DNA of 16,275 nucleotides from an uncultured Eubacteriales bacterium (GCA_902793875.1 CADBFL010000013.1:2030-18304), one strand, 5' to 3'. Positions 6,721 to 14,657 are shown, counted from the stretch's first letter. Program-made: numbers and translations. The notes: generated by a model not told the origin, from the sequence alone.

Positions 6721-8580
6721 TTAATCCTCCTGCTTCGCATCATCTGCTGCGCCGTCTGCATCCGTATCTCCGGAGACAGCTTCGTTTTCACTGCCGGAGC
6801 CTTCTTCAGCGGAAGCACCGGCCGCTCGGGCCTTCTCTTCTTCCTTTCTCCGCTTTGCCGCTCTGCGGATAAGCGCGCCTGCTCCGGCCAGGATCAGTAT
6901 CAGAACGACGGCCGCCGCAGCGATCACAGCATAGCTTCTCATGGTGAACAGGTTGATGTTGAGAGTCTGTATCTCGGCTGTGTCCGTTACGGTCACATTA
7001 TACTTCTTTGAAGCATCTCCGTTCAGATTGACATAGTACTTGCCCTGCTCAAGGCCTGTTATCTCATGGAACGATCCGTTGGTCGTCCATGTCTCGACGG
7101 ATTTGCCGCCGGCAGTGAAGAGCTCGACTTTCGTATCCAGAAGATGCGTTCTGAGTATCGCATCACGCACGCCTACATCAAGGCGCAGGACCCTGTTGGT
7201 CGCCTCCACGTCGGCCTTCGCGTCTTCTCCTACTCTTCCCTTGGCGGAAACCTTTACTTTTACGGGTTCAACAGCTGCAATATAGTCTCCCGGAGCAGAT
7301 ACCTCCGTGAACTCATAAGTCCCGTTCTTCACTACCTCATCCAGCACGATCTGACCTCCCTCATCGGTAGTCATCTGCTGGTTTATGTTAGGTCCGCTGA
7401 CATCATATACAGCTCCCGGTACCGCATCGCCGGTAAGCTCGTCATGCAGTATGAACGTGATCCGTGTCCGCTCGGCCCTGACGGTGTTGAGCGTATTATA
7501 ATCTATCTCTTCATCATCGCCGGCCGTGCCCTGCGCATCCGGCGCCCCGTCCTTCTGCTGTCCGGTCTCTTCTTTGGCTTTGCCGGACTCATCCTGCGAC
7601 TCGCCGCCGCTCACCGTATCCCTGAGGGTCACGCTTATCGCTTCGTCATTGCTTGCATAGTATTCCGGGATATCTGTCTGCACCACCTTGTATTTGCCCA
7701 GATACAGACGGTTGCTCTCTCCGTAGCCCTTCTCATCGCAGGTGATGGTGCCGGCGACTTCTCCCTTTTTGACTCTGACAGTGTCATCAAGGGTCTTGAT
7801 ATCCTCCTGGGCGATGACATTGAATTTGCCGCCCGGCACAGCCTGTCCGTTGTCCTGGTCGATCATCTGGATGCTTATGACATCCCGCATCGGATACATA
7901 GGGATCTTTACCAGAAAAGGATCAGGCCAGTCATACGCCCCGTCTATGGTGAATTCGACCTTGTCGGCAACATCATAGCCTTTGAAATCAGAAAGCTGAT
8001 GGAAGTAATAGGATGTCGCCAGCACTTTTTCAGGCAGGTAGAATGTGCCGTTCTCGGTGGTCTTGAATGTCCTGTATGACTTTTTGACCGGATAATAGGT
8101 ATTCAGTACGGTAAGCGCCTTTGAATCGGAATAGAGCTCAAAGGTCACATCCTTGGCCTGGATGGCTTTTCCGGTCTCTCCGTCTACCAGAGAAGCCAGC
8201 ACGGCGGATTTGCTTCCGTCGCCTTCTCCCGGATCGTCCTCTCCGTTCCCGTTTCCGTTCCCGCCTCCGCCGTTATTATTGTTGTTGGTGTTTTTGCGAT
8301 CCTCTTTGCCTTCTTCTTCACCGCCTTCATTGTCGGACTCACTGTACGAGGATCTTTCGCTTTCCTTCCGGGTCTTGCCATTGGCATCCTGCTCTTCGGT
8401 TATCTGATCGTACTTGAGTTCCTGATCAAATTCCTTATCCGGCATCTCGAGGATATAGAGGATCAGAAACATGATGACAAGCAGAAGCACCAGAATAAGG
8501 GCCGTCATCAGGTCGGACGACGACTTCCAGTAATCTATGGGCTCGAACGCTTTTCTGTCTTTCTTCTGTCTTCGGCTCAT
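6721..8580 (-). CDS. MotB-like stator subunit with SpaA/Cna-B-like extracytoplasmic domains and a second membrane anchor
   Basis: The 619 residues begin with a basic cytoplasmic start and YWKSSSDLMTALILVLLL (17-34). This matches the MotB N-terminal pattern (W...aDfMTA), with Asp23 at the position of the ion-carrying Asp; the helix runs to about 45. A charged, low-complexity Asn/Gly/Asp linker follows (about 47-124). Then come beta-rich modules at about 126-228, 233-320, 371-462 and 466-544. The second and third resemble SpaA/Cna-B domains: D-x-x-x-G-x-A-V-P-G-G/A at the start, and YEFTEVSAPGDY (422-433). An acidic spacer splits modules two and three. TM2 is about 550-571, followed by RRAAKRRK and an acidic cytoplasmic tail. 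There is no OmpA-like peptidoglycan-binding domain and no LPXTG motif. It follows its MotA-like partner by 13 bases, the usual motA-motB order. The ion-channel partnership is strongly suggested; the load it drives is unknown. Confidence 0.75.
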   Translation of the reverse strand: MSRRQKKDRKAFEPIDYWKSSSDLMTALILVLLLVIMFLILYILEMPDKEFDQELKYDQITEEQDANGKTRKESERSSYSESDNEGGEEEGKEDRKNTNNNNNGGGGNGNGNGEDDPGEGDGSKSAVLASLVDGETGKAIQAKDVTFELYSDSKALTVLNTYYPVKKSYRTFKTTENGTFYLPEKVLATSYYFHQLSDFKGYDVADKVEFTIDGAYDWPDPFLVKIPMYPMRDVISIQMIDQDNGQAVPGGKFNVIAQEDIKTLDDTVRVKKGEVAGTITCDEKGYGESNRLYLGKYKVVQTDIPEYYASNDEAISVTLRDTVSGGESQDESGKAKEETGQQKDGAPDAQGTAGDDEEIDYNTLNTVRAERTRITFILHDELTGDAVPGAVYDVSGPNINQQMTTDEGGQIVLDEVVKNGTYEFTEVSAPGDYIAAVEPVKVKVSAKGRVGEDAKADVEATNRVLRLDVGVRDAILRTHLLDTKVELFTAGGKSVETWTTNGSFHEITGLEQGKYYVNLNGDASKKYNVTVTDTAEIQTLNINLFTMRSYAVIAAAAVVLILILAGAGALIRRAAKRRKEEEKARAAGASAEEGSGSENEAVSGDTDADGAADDAKQED

Positions 8581-8593
8581 TTCACCGCCTCAT

Positions 8594-10162
8594 TCACTTC
8601 TTTACAAACTCATCGGGTTCAGTCAGTTCCGAGAAGAAACTTCCCTGCGCAAGTCTGCAGCCGCCCTTTCTCAGCGCCTTTACCTGCTCCATGGATTTGA
8701 CGCCCTCGCAGTCAACGACAAACGAGCGTATCCTGGCCTGGTCGTACACCTCATCGATGATGGTACATGAATCCTTTGTATCATAACCCGAGATATTCAG
8801 TTTGAGTTCATCCACCTTAAGGTTCTCGATGGCATCAAGAGGCACGAAGTTTCCGTCAAATCTGTCAAGGATAACCTTGAATCCCTTGGATCTGAAAGCG
8901 TTGACGCAGTCGACAGCGACATCCTTGGCATCCACGAAGGCATCCATTGCTATCTCGATATCTATCATGCGCGGCGGTATGTTGTACTTGTTCAGCATGA
9001 ACATGAAGAACTCGCTTATGTCTCCCTTGTCGGACAGGAGGTCCACCTTGGTGATATTCACCGCAACAGGCACGTGAGGCACATTGTTCTCCTCCCAGTA
9101 CTGTATCTGCTTGCAGACATCCTCCCATATATGCCGGCTTATCTTCGTGATAAGTCCGTTGTCCTCGATCACAGGCATGAATATCGACGGCGGTATGCTT
9201 CCGAGTTTTTTGTGGTTCCATTTGATGACCGCTTCCGTGCTGATTATCTCACGGCTGTGAATGTCATGCTTCGGAGAAAGCGCGAATCCGAATTCGTTGT
9301 CCTTGATCCCCTGTATTATCTGAGGCAGCAGTATCCTTTCGTTCATCCCTCCCGAAGCGGTCTTCACGCTTCCGCCGCTTCCGGAAGCGGCGCCGAAGGC
9401 CGCAGGCATCTCGCGAGGGATCCTCTCGAGCCTCTCAAGGACATACTCTCTGTTGAGCTGTTCTTTATACCGCTCCTGCTCATCTACAGTCGGTATCACG
9501 TACTTATGGAAGTCGTCCAGATATATGTCGAGTTCCCGCATGGTGACGTTCCAGATCATCCTGTAGATGATGTTGAAAAGGATCGACATGATTATTCCGG
9601 CTATGGATGTATAGAACGCGACATTGATTCCTGACAGCAGTGTCTGTATGCTCTCAAGCGCAGCCTCGGTCGACGAGAAGCTGACAGCACCTATACCGGT
9701 AAGCAGTCCGACAAAGGTGCCGAGGACTCCGATACCCGTAAGAGTGCCCGGCACCTGCGCGACCACTCCGTTCCAGCATCTCTGTGATACCGTGTCTTCA
9801 TTGATGTAATCATCGAGCTCATTCAGAGTCTGCTCCGACTCCCGCTGGAATCTTATCTTTCCCTTGTAGTCCTCAAACAATGTATCCAGAGTCTTCTGTC
9901 CGAACATGTCATCCAGCGACATCAATGCTGTCCACGCGGAATCCGTAGGCGATACAAGATTGTCCTGTATCGTCTGCCTGCCCGTCCTGAACCCGCGCGT
10001 GAAAGATATCATCTGCAGCAGACCGAATCCGGATGCCAGCAGCACGACCAGAAGCATGATGCCGATGATCACCATTGACAGCATGTCCGGCGCAAAGACG
10101 ATCAGGGCGGCATTTGCAACGGCCAGAATGAATAATGAGAATAACGATATACCTCTTGTCAT
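8594..10162 (-). CDS. MotA/TolQ/ExbB-type proton-channel protein fused to a degenerate EAL (cyclic-di-GMP) domain
   Basis: The protein has 522 residues. The N-terminal part has four helices (about 4-24, 28-53, 133-160, 172-200) with a cytoplasmic loop (54-132). Helix 3 carries GIGVLGTFVGLLTGI (143-157), the ExbB/TolQ/MotA channel motif with a conserved Thr. A Gly/Ser/Ala linker (about 253-273) joins it to an EAL-like domain (about 278-522): STEAVIKWNH (EAL reads EAV, Glu310 kept), VAVNITK (Asn369 kept), DIEIAMDA (the E-x-T-E second Glu is Met), DRFDGN (in place of DDFGTG, second Asp lost), DELKLNIS (Lys454 kept), CEGVKS, and LAQGSFF (Gln506 kept). Loss of metal ligands argues against hydrolysis and for a cyclic-di-GMP sensor. 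AATGGAGG lies just upstream of the start. Topology places EAL in the cytoplasm, where the nucleotide is. Confidence 0.82.
   Translation of the reverse strand: MTRGISLFSLFILAVANAALIVFAPDMLSMVIIGIMLLVVLLASGFGLLQMISFTRGFRTGRQTIQDNLVSPTDSAWTALMSLDDMFGQKTLDTLFEDYKGKIRFQRESEQTLNELDDYINEDTVSQRCWNGVVAQVPGTLTGIGVLGTFVGLLTGIGAVSFSSTEAALESIQTLLSGINVAFYTSIAGIIMSILFNIIYRMIWNVTMRELDIYLDDFHKYVIPTVDEQERYKEQLNREYVLERLERIPREMPAAFGAASGSGGSVKTASGGMNERILLPQIIQGIKDNEFGFALSPKHDIHSREIISTEAVIKWNHKKLGSIPPSIFMPVIEDNGLITKISRHIWEDVCKQIQYWEENNVPHVPVAVNITKVDLLSDKGDISEFFMFMLNKYNIPPRMIDIEIAMDAFVDAKDVAVDCVNAFRSKGFKVILDRFDGNFVPLDAIENLKVDELKLNISGYDTKDSCTIIDEVYDQARIRSFVVDCEGVKSMEQVKALRKGGCRLAQGSFFSELTEPDEFVKK
9373..9392. repeat. 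Perfect 20-bp palindrome in the channel-EAL linker
   Basis: CGCCGCTTCCGGAAGCGGCG is its own reverse complement. It encodes part of the Ala/Ser/Gly linker between the channel domain and the EAL domain. In RNA it could form an 8-bp stem with a CCGG loop. It may only reflect codon choice for Ala/Ser/Gly, or be a relic of the fusion event. Confidence 0.7.
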
Positions 10163-10178
10163 TTTTCCTCCATTACGA

Positions 10179-11513
10179 TCAGTTGTAGACCTGTCTGTGT
10201 TTGATCGATCCGTTTTCTGTTTTCTGACATCCCATCGCTACAGCCACAAACAGAAAAAGCATCTTGTATCCGAAAGTTCCGAAGCAGCGCTCGGTGAACC
10301 CCGACAAAGTGAAGAAGGCCATGTAAGCCATGCAGAATACATATTTGTCGGCCGGGATCTGTCTCGGACGGGAAAAAGCAGCTATGAGCATGGCAAAATA
10401 AGCCAGGAGTCCTATAAGACCGGTATTTACCCACATTTCGATCAGACTGTTGTGGGAACCGGTAGTGATCTCATTCATGAATGAAGTCTTTGAAAACCCT
10501 ACATGAAGCAGGTCAAGAGCTTCCTTGTCATACCAGAAATGTCCGTATCCGTACCCGATGAGCGGATGGTTTTCCCTGATAACATCAAGCAGCTGATGCC
10601 ATAACGGCACCCTTCCCGTGAGAGTAGCGTCCTTTCCTATGACGTTGAGGAGCGGTTCCAGCATCGGCAGCACCGTCATCGCGAATACGAGAAACAGTAT
10701 GCTTGACAGAACACATACCATGCCGACATTGACTCTGAACCTGTCTCCTGCAGCCAGCACCAGCAGCACAACGGCTGCGCAGTATACCAGGGCGCCCTTG
10801 CTGTTTGACAGCACAAGCAGAAACAGCTGGACCGCAAGGAAGCCGACAAAGAAGGACGATACGCTGACATTATCAGCTGTCCTGACCCTCCAAAGAAGAA
10901 GCTGCATGACTATCCCGAACAGCAGTATCATGGCAGTCACGTTTTTATTGTCTTCCATTCCCAGAAAAGCCATCTGCTGATCGCCCTTGCGGTCATACAG
11001 ACCCGGAAACAGCACGGCAAATGTCACCGCCGCAGCAACGTACAGGATCATGGACCTGTATATCAGGCCAAGCAGCTCCTCTACATCGAAGTGCTCGCAC
11101 AGCCAGATCGCGAAAAGAGCGGTAACGCTGAATCTGATGCATGACACGACTTCCTCTCCCTTTTCGGAAGTGGCGATCATGGACACCGCGAATATCGTTG
11201 CCAGAAACAGGTATATGGGGGTATACTTCGGCTTTATGTCTATAAGTTTTATCTCGCCGATACGGTCCCCTGAAAGCACCAGCATCAGGAAGAGCTGAAG
11301 GAAAAATATCCCGTACCTGGTAATGACCTCGACAGACGGTCCGAATACTTTTATATATGTGCCGGGAAAGCCGAATGAACAAAACATGACCAGAATGACA
11401 GCTGCTCTGACCCACGGTCTCATAACTGTATTCTGGTTCTCACCGGCAAAGCTTCCGTAACGTGCGCTGTAGTTTCCTGTATAGTTTCCTGCTGCGGCCC
11501 TTCCCTCGTACAT
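10179..11513 (-). CDS. O-antigen/exopolysaccharide polymerase, Wzy/WaaL family
   Basis: This integral membrane protein, 444 residues and about 10-12 hydrophobic segments, belongs to the Wzy_C/O-antigen ligase superfamily. It joins lipid-linked repeat units outside the membrane. Diagnostic features cluster in one extracytoplasmic loop: GKDATLTGRVPLWHQLLD, then NHPLIGYGYGHFW, then GSHNSLIEMWVNTGLIGLLAYF. Arg in LTGR and His in SHN match residues important in ligases and polymerases. Start choice is uncertain: ATG at 11513 has only a weak GGGA upstream, and Met31 (11423), just before the first helix, is an alternative. Beside a Wzx flippase and a Wzz homologue a polymerase is more likely than a ligase. 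A promoter lies in the gap upstream, so this gene probably heads a sub-operon. Confidence 0.88.
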   Translation of the reverse strand: MYEGRAAAGNYTGNYSARYGSFAGENQNTVMRPWVRAAVILVMFCSFGFPGTYIKVFGPSVEVITRYGIFFLQLFLMLVLSGDRIGEIKLIDIKPKYTPIYLFLATIFAVSMIATSEKGEEVVSCIRFSVTALFAIWLCEHFDVEELLGLIYRSMILYVAAAVTFAVLFPGLYDRKGDQQMAFLGMEDNKNVTAMILLFGIVMQLLLWRVRTADNVSVSSFFVGFLAVQLFLLVLSNSKGALVYCAAVVLLVLAAGDRFRVNVGMVCVLSSILFLVFAMTVLPMLEPLLNVIGKDATLTGRVPLWHQLLDVIRENHPLIGYGYGHFWYDKEALDLLHVGFSKTSFMNEITTGSHNSLIEMWVNTGLIGLLAYFAMLIAAFSRPRQIPADKYVFCMAYMAFFTLSGFTERCFGTFGYKMLFLFVAVAMGCQKTENGSIKHRQVYN

Positions 11514-11567
11514 CGTCCCGGATCGAACTCTTATCTGTGATAATTTCCTGATATGACGTAGATAGTT

Positions 11568-11596
11568 ATGATATCATATTTTGCCTGGATTCTCAA
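11568..11596 (-). promoter_or_regulatory. Internal sigma-70/SigA-type promoter upstream of wzy
   Basis: On the - strand, TTGAGA (11591-11596) is followed after exactly 17 bases by TATCAT (11568-11573), with an extended TGA just before the -10. Transcription would start near 11561 and give a leader of about 50 bases before wzy. The site lies in the only sizeable gap in the operon (11514-11620). The -10 falls within the palindrome TATGATATCATA (11567-11578), which could be an operator. This fits a second transcription unit running from wzy to the sugar transferase. Confidence 0.7.
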
Positions 11597-11620
11597 CGAA
11601 GAGCGGCTGTTCCGCCTGCA

Positions 11621-13141
11621 TCAGGCTGCCCTTTTGCGGATCACTCCCATGATCCGGGCTCTTTCCGAGCTGTCGAATCCCGTAAGGCCGTACACGACCG
11701 CTCCGGCCGCGCAGCACAGCATGCCGCAGGCTGTCAGCGAGATCCATCCGGCAGGGGATGTCAGCAGCGCTATCACCTTGAGCACGATCACCATCAGACC
11801 CGATGCCAGCAGGCACCTGGCGACCTTGCCGTAAAACACCCTTTTAGGTTCGCCCAGGACATGGCAGACATAAAGAGCATTTGATATCAGATGATTTGCC
11901 GCCAGATATACCGCAGTGGTCCCCGTGACAGCATAAAGCTCAAGGTCCGTATTTTTGAGCAGTATGAGCATCGAAGCCACGTTCAGAAGGCCGCAGGCCG
12001 CAGAAAAGAAGAACGGGATCATTTTTTTGACTTTTATGGTATATGCATAGTACATCGGAGCGATTATCCCTCCGGAGATGGACGGGATCATCGCGATGAC
12101 AGTGAGCCTGTATAAAAGATCGACATCCTGATTCGGGATCCACAGGTGATAAAACGCGTTCCCGAGCGCAAAGAATCCTGCAAAGAGAAGACTGCACAGG
12201 AAGCTGCAGGTCTTCATGGAAAGATAGAACCAGCGCATCATCTCCGCGTGCTCATCATGTGAATAGGCCTTAAGGATCATAGGCTGGAATGCCGGTGATA
12301 CCATCGAATATATCGAGGTGTATATGACGCTTATGCTCTGCACCACGGCAAGCTGCCCCATTCTGAACGGAGCGAGGAACCAGTTGGTCACAAGAAGATC
12401 AAGTCCGTTGTTTAGCAGATTGCTTACCGTATTCAGCGAGGACCAAATGCCGTTGCCCACGAGCCGCCGCATAGCATCCATGCTGAAATTCTCCGGCTTT
12501 ATACGTAGCTCCGGAGTGTACCTCCTGCATATTATGAAATTAGGAACAGTTATGCTGAACGACGAGATAAGGATAGCCAGTCCTACCCAGTATACGTGCG
12601 GCTCGAAGCAATGATAAAAGACCACGAGCAGTACAGCCTCCAGCAGATAGGACACCAGCTTGAAGCGGGCCGAGATATACATGCGGTTCGTTATAACGGG
12701 TCCGCATTCGAAAACCGCAAGGACTGTCGTCTGCAGGAATTTCAGCATGGTGAAAAGCAGCAGCAGCTGTACATCGGTCACCAGCTCGGGAGACACCTGA
12801 AAAATGCTGTCGAGGTTTGATACCACGACCATCGCGCCTGTGAACAGCAGCGATCCGAGAGCCGTGTCGCCGAAGAAAACCGAACTGTAGTACCTGTTAG
12901 CGTCCTCGTAATCCCCGCGATGATAGCTGTATCCTATGAATCTTGTAGAAAAATCCTGTATCGCAAGCATCAGCATCGTACAGTACATCACGGCATCCTT
13001 TGATACCTTTACCCAGCCGTACGCTTCGGCATTGATGAGATCAGTAATATACGGGACCAGAATAAGCGTGATCAGGAAGTTGATCACGAATCCGAGTCCC
13101 GAACTGCCTATCGTCCTTGCGATCTTACCGAAATTGCCCAT
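11621..13141 (-). CDS. Wzx-type lipid-linked oligosaccharide flippase (MATE/PST superfamily)
   Basis: This polytopic membrane protein moves undecaprenyl-diphosphate-linked repeat units across the membrane. It has about 506 residues from the chosen start, with some 12-14 hydrophobic segments, the size and hydropathy of PST flippases. The first segment, NFGKIARTIGSSGLGFVINFLITLILVPYI, follows the typical polysaccharide-transporter opening. Later pieces such as GNGIWSSLNTVSNLLNNGLDLLV and GNAFYHLWI also match. I chose ATG 13141 because GGAGA at 13149-13153 sits 7 bases upstream and the helix begins soon after. A longer form from 13204 would add 21 polar residues, has a poorer ribosome site and would overlap the upstream gene by 80 bases. 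With 13141 the overlap is 17 bases. Confidence 0.9.
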   Translation of the reverse strand: MGNFGKIARTIGSSGLGFVINFLITLILVPYITDLINAEAYGWVKVSKDAVMYCTMLMLAIQDFSTRFIGYSYHRGDYEDANRYYSSVFFGDTALGSLLFTGAMVVVSNLDSIFQVSPELVTDVQLLLLFTMLKFLQTTVLAVFECGPVITNRMYISARFKLVSYLLEAVLLVVFYHCFEPHVYWVGLAILISSFSITVPNFIICRRYTPELRIKPENFSMDAMRRLVGNGIWSSLNTVSNLLNNGLDLLVTNWFLAPFRMGQLAVVQSISVIYTSIYSMVSPAFQPMILKAYSHDEHAEMMRWFYLSMKTCSFLCSLLFAGFFALGNAFYHLWIPNQDVDLLYRLTVIAMIPSISGGIIAPMYYAYTIKVKKMIPFFFSAACGLLNVASMLILLKNTDLELYAVTGTTAVYLAANHLISNALYVCHVLGEPKRVFYGKVARCLLASGLMVIVLKVIALLTSPAGWISLTACGMLCCAAGAVVYGLTGFDSSERARIMGVIRKRAA

Positions 13142-14657
13142 CAGACTGTCTCCGGCCTCTTCTGTCTTTCCATATCCTGAAGTGTTTGCGTATCGTTCTG
13201 GCATAAAAAGACGCTGCCCTTCTGAATCCCATATGCCTCATCCTGTCCAGCGCCCGATCCGCCTTCATGCGAATCGAAGTCAGAAACGATTCGCCGTAAG
13301 CGCGGCCGTTCTCATAAGGGATCTCAGCAAGTTCCGGACATGCGGCGTCCGCTATCATCATCTGAGGCCTCCTTGACATGCGGCATTCCTCATCATATGC
13401 CGCCAGGATCGAAAGAAGGAGACGGCAGTTCAGCGGTTCAAGCGATATTATGTCATCGATCATGGTGAATCCGTTTTCTATGGAGGCCAGCCAGCAGCCG
13501 CTGCGTTCCTCGTAATAAAATCTGTTCGCCGGATCAGGCGTTTTAACGGGGTTTCTGCTGCACCAGCTGAAGTATTCCTGAAGAGACTCCCATTCAGGAC
13601 TGCCGGTCCCGATATGGTATTCCTGAAATAATTCCTGCCCGGGCCTGCCGTCTTCAAAAAAACGGCTGTACACACAGCACAGATCAGGCCAGATACCGCT
13701 CCTCAGCAGAACGCATTTCCCGTAAGCCTCTGTCAGTTCTCTGAACTGATCATATGCATAGTAAAGTCTGTCCTCGTCGCGTACCAGGCCGCATGTATAT
13801 CTGTCATATTCCTTTTCGCGCTGCGCTGAGTAATTGCTTTTGTTCCTCCTGACATATACATGGTCCAGTCCGAGCACAGCGCAGATCTGCGGCGGGATCT
13901 CAACATCGCCTTTACTGATGCCGTCATATTCCATGGTATATGCCATGAAGTCAGTCCCTGCCTTTTTTGCGAGCGCGGTCAGTGCGCGCGAATCGTGTCC
14001 TCCGGTCAGCGCAGCCATAAGCCTGTGCTCCGGAAACAGATCTGCCATCTGCCGGAGTGAATAGCAGAAGTGATCGATGAATGCGGCTGTCAGCTCCTGT
14101 TCGCTTCCGCCGGAAACAAATGCTGTCGGCAGCAATTCCCTCGCATGGACAGTCCCCGTTCCGAGATCATAGACCTGACTTGGCATGAGCCGACTGATCC
14201 CTTCATAGTGAGTCCTCGGGCCGGGCATCCAGTTCATCCTGCCGGGTTCGTATATCTTTTCACTGAGCCCCATCGCGCGGGCAAGCAGCAGGCAGTCGCT
14301 TGAGGCTCCTGCCGCTGAATAAAAGACGTTCAGCATCCCGCCTGCATCAAGGTATATCCTGCCTCCGCTGATGACGGCATATCTTCCGTTCCAGGTCTCT
14401 TCAGCGTCCATGAGGCTTTTTTCAGATATGCGGCCTCCCCCTTCACGGGCAAGCTTTTCCAGTTCCTTTTCAGGAGCCTCCCTGCCCGGCATGACCTGCC
14501 ATGCATACCCAAGCAATGCGGTCTGACTCGGCTCATCAAAAAACAAAGGAAGCTCCTCATGATAAGAAAGCACCCATCCGTCCTCCAGATCAATGCTCTT
14601 ATATCCGGGCAGATCCGCCCGGTCTCTGAGTATGCAGAACTGTTGTCTGTGCAGCAT
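13125..14657 (-). CDS. Asparagine-synthase-like protein (AsnB C-domain family) of the polysaccharide locus
   Basis: This protein of about 510 residues resembles class-B asparagine synthetases. The ATP pyrophosphatase loop is ALTGGHDSRAL (about 217-227), and the N-terminal half looks like a degenerate glutaminase domain (WNGRYAVISGGRIYLDAGGMLNVFY). The N-terminal catalytic Cys required for glutamine hydrolysis is absent (the start is M-M-L-H), so ammonia would come from elsewhere or another nucleophile is used. Such paralogues occur in polysaccharide loci, where amidation of a uronic acid or acyl group is possible; that is inference. AGAGG at 14664-14668 is 6 bases from ATG 14657 and only 3 from ATG 14660, so I prefer the second. 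It lies about 40 bases after manC and overlaps wzx. True asparagine biosynthesis is unlikely here. Confidence 0.75.
   Translation of the reverse strand: MLHRQQFCILRDRADLPGYKSIDLEDGWVLSYHEELPLFFDEPSQTALLGYAWQVMPGREAPEKELEKLAREGGGRISEKSLMDAEETWNGRYAVISGGRIYLDAGGMLNVFYSAAGASSDCLLLARAMGLSEKIYEPGRMNWMPGPRTHYEGISRLMPSQVYDLGTGTVHARELLPTAFVSGGSEQELTAAFIDHFCYSLRQMADLFPEHRLMAALTGGHDSRALTALAKKAGTDFMAYTMEYDGISKGDVEIPPQICAVLGLDHVYVRRNKSNYSAQREKEYDRYTCGLVRDEDRLYYAYDQFRELTEAYGKCVLLRSGIWPDLCCVYSRFFEDGRPGQELFQEYHIGTGSPEWESLQEYFSWCSRNPVKTPDPANRFYYEERSGCWLASIENGFTMIDDIISLEPLNCRLLLSILAAYDEECRMSRRPQMMIADAACPELAEIPYENGRAYGESFLTSIRMKADRALDRMRHMGFRRAASFYARTIRKHFRIWKDRRGRRQSDGQFR

Noticed and set aside
7066..8079. 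Long + strand open frame (337 codons) opposite the MotB-like gene
   Set aside because: The - strand product has clear membrane helices, repeated beta-modules, a ribosome site and operon spacing. The + strand frame has none of these.
8217..8290. Low-complexity tract as a possible tandem repeat or CRISPR-like element
   Set aside because: It encodes the Asn/Gly/Asp-rich linker of the MotB-like protein in frame, with no regular repeat-spacer pattern.
6721..10162. Zorya-type anti-phage system (ZorA/ZorB)
   Set aside because: The channel resemblance is real, but there is no ZorC, ZorD or ZorE, the MotB-like partner lacks an OmpA domain, ZorA has no EAL domain, and the genes lie inside a polysaccharide operon.
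6721..10162. Ordinary flagellar stator MotA/MotB
   Set aside because: There is no peptidoglycan-binding domain, the EAL fusion and SpaA-like modules are foreign to flagellar stators, and no flagellar genes are nearby.
13142..13204. Longer wzx start at 13204
   Set aside because: It has a poor ribosome site, would overlap the upstream gene by 80 bases and adds a polar leader before the first helix. ATG 13141 has GGAGA at good spacing.
13125..14657. Lasso peptide cyclase (AsnB-like) of a RiPP cluster
   Set aside because: No precursor peptide, leader protease or RRE gene is adjacent; the neighbours are polysaccharide genes.
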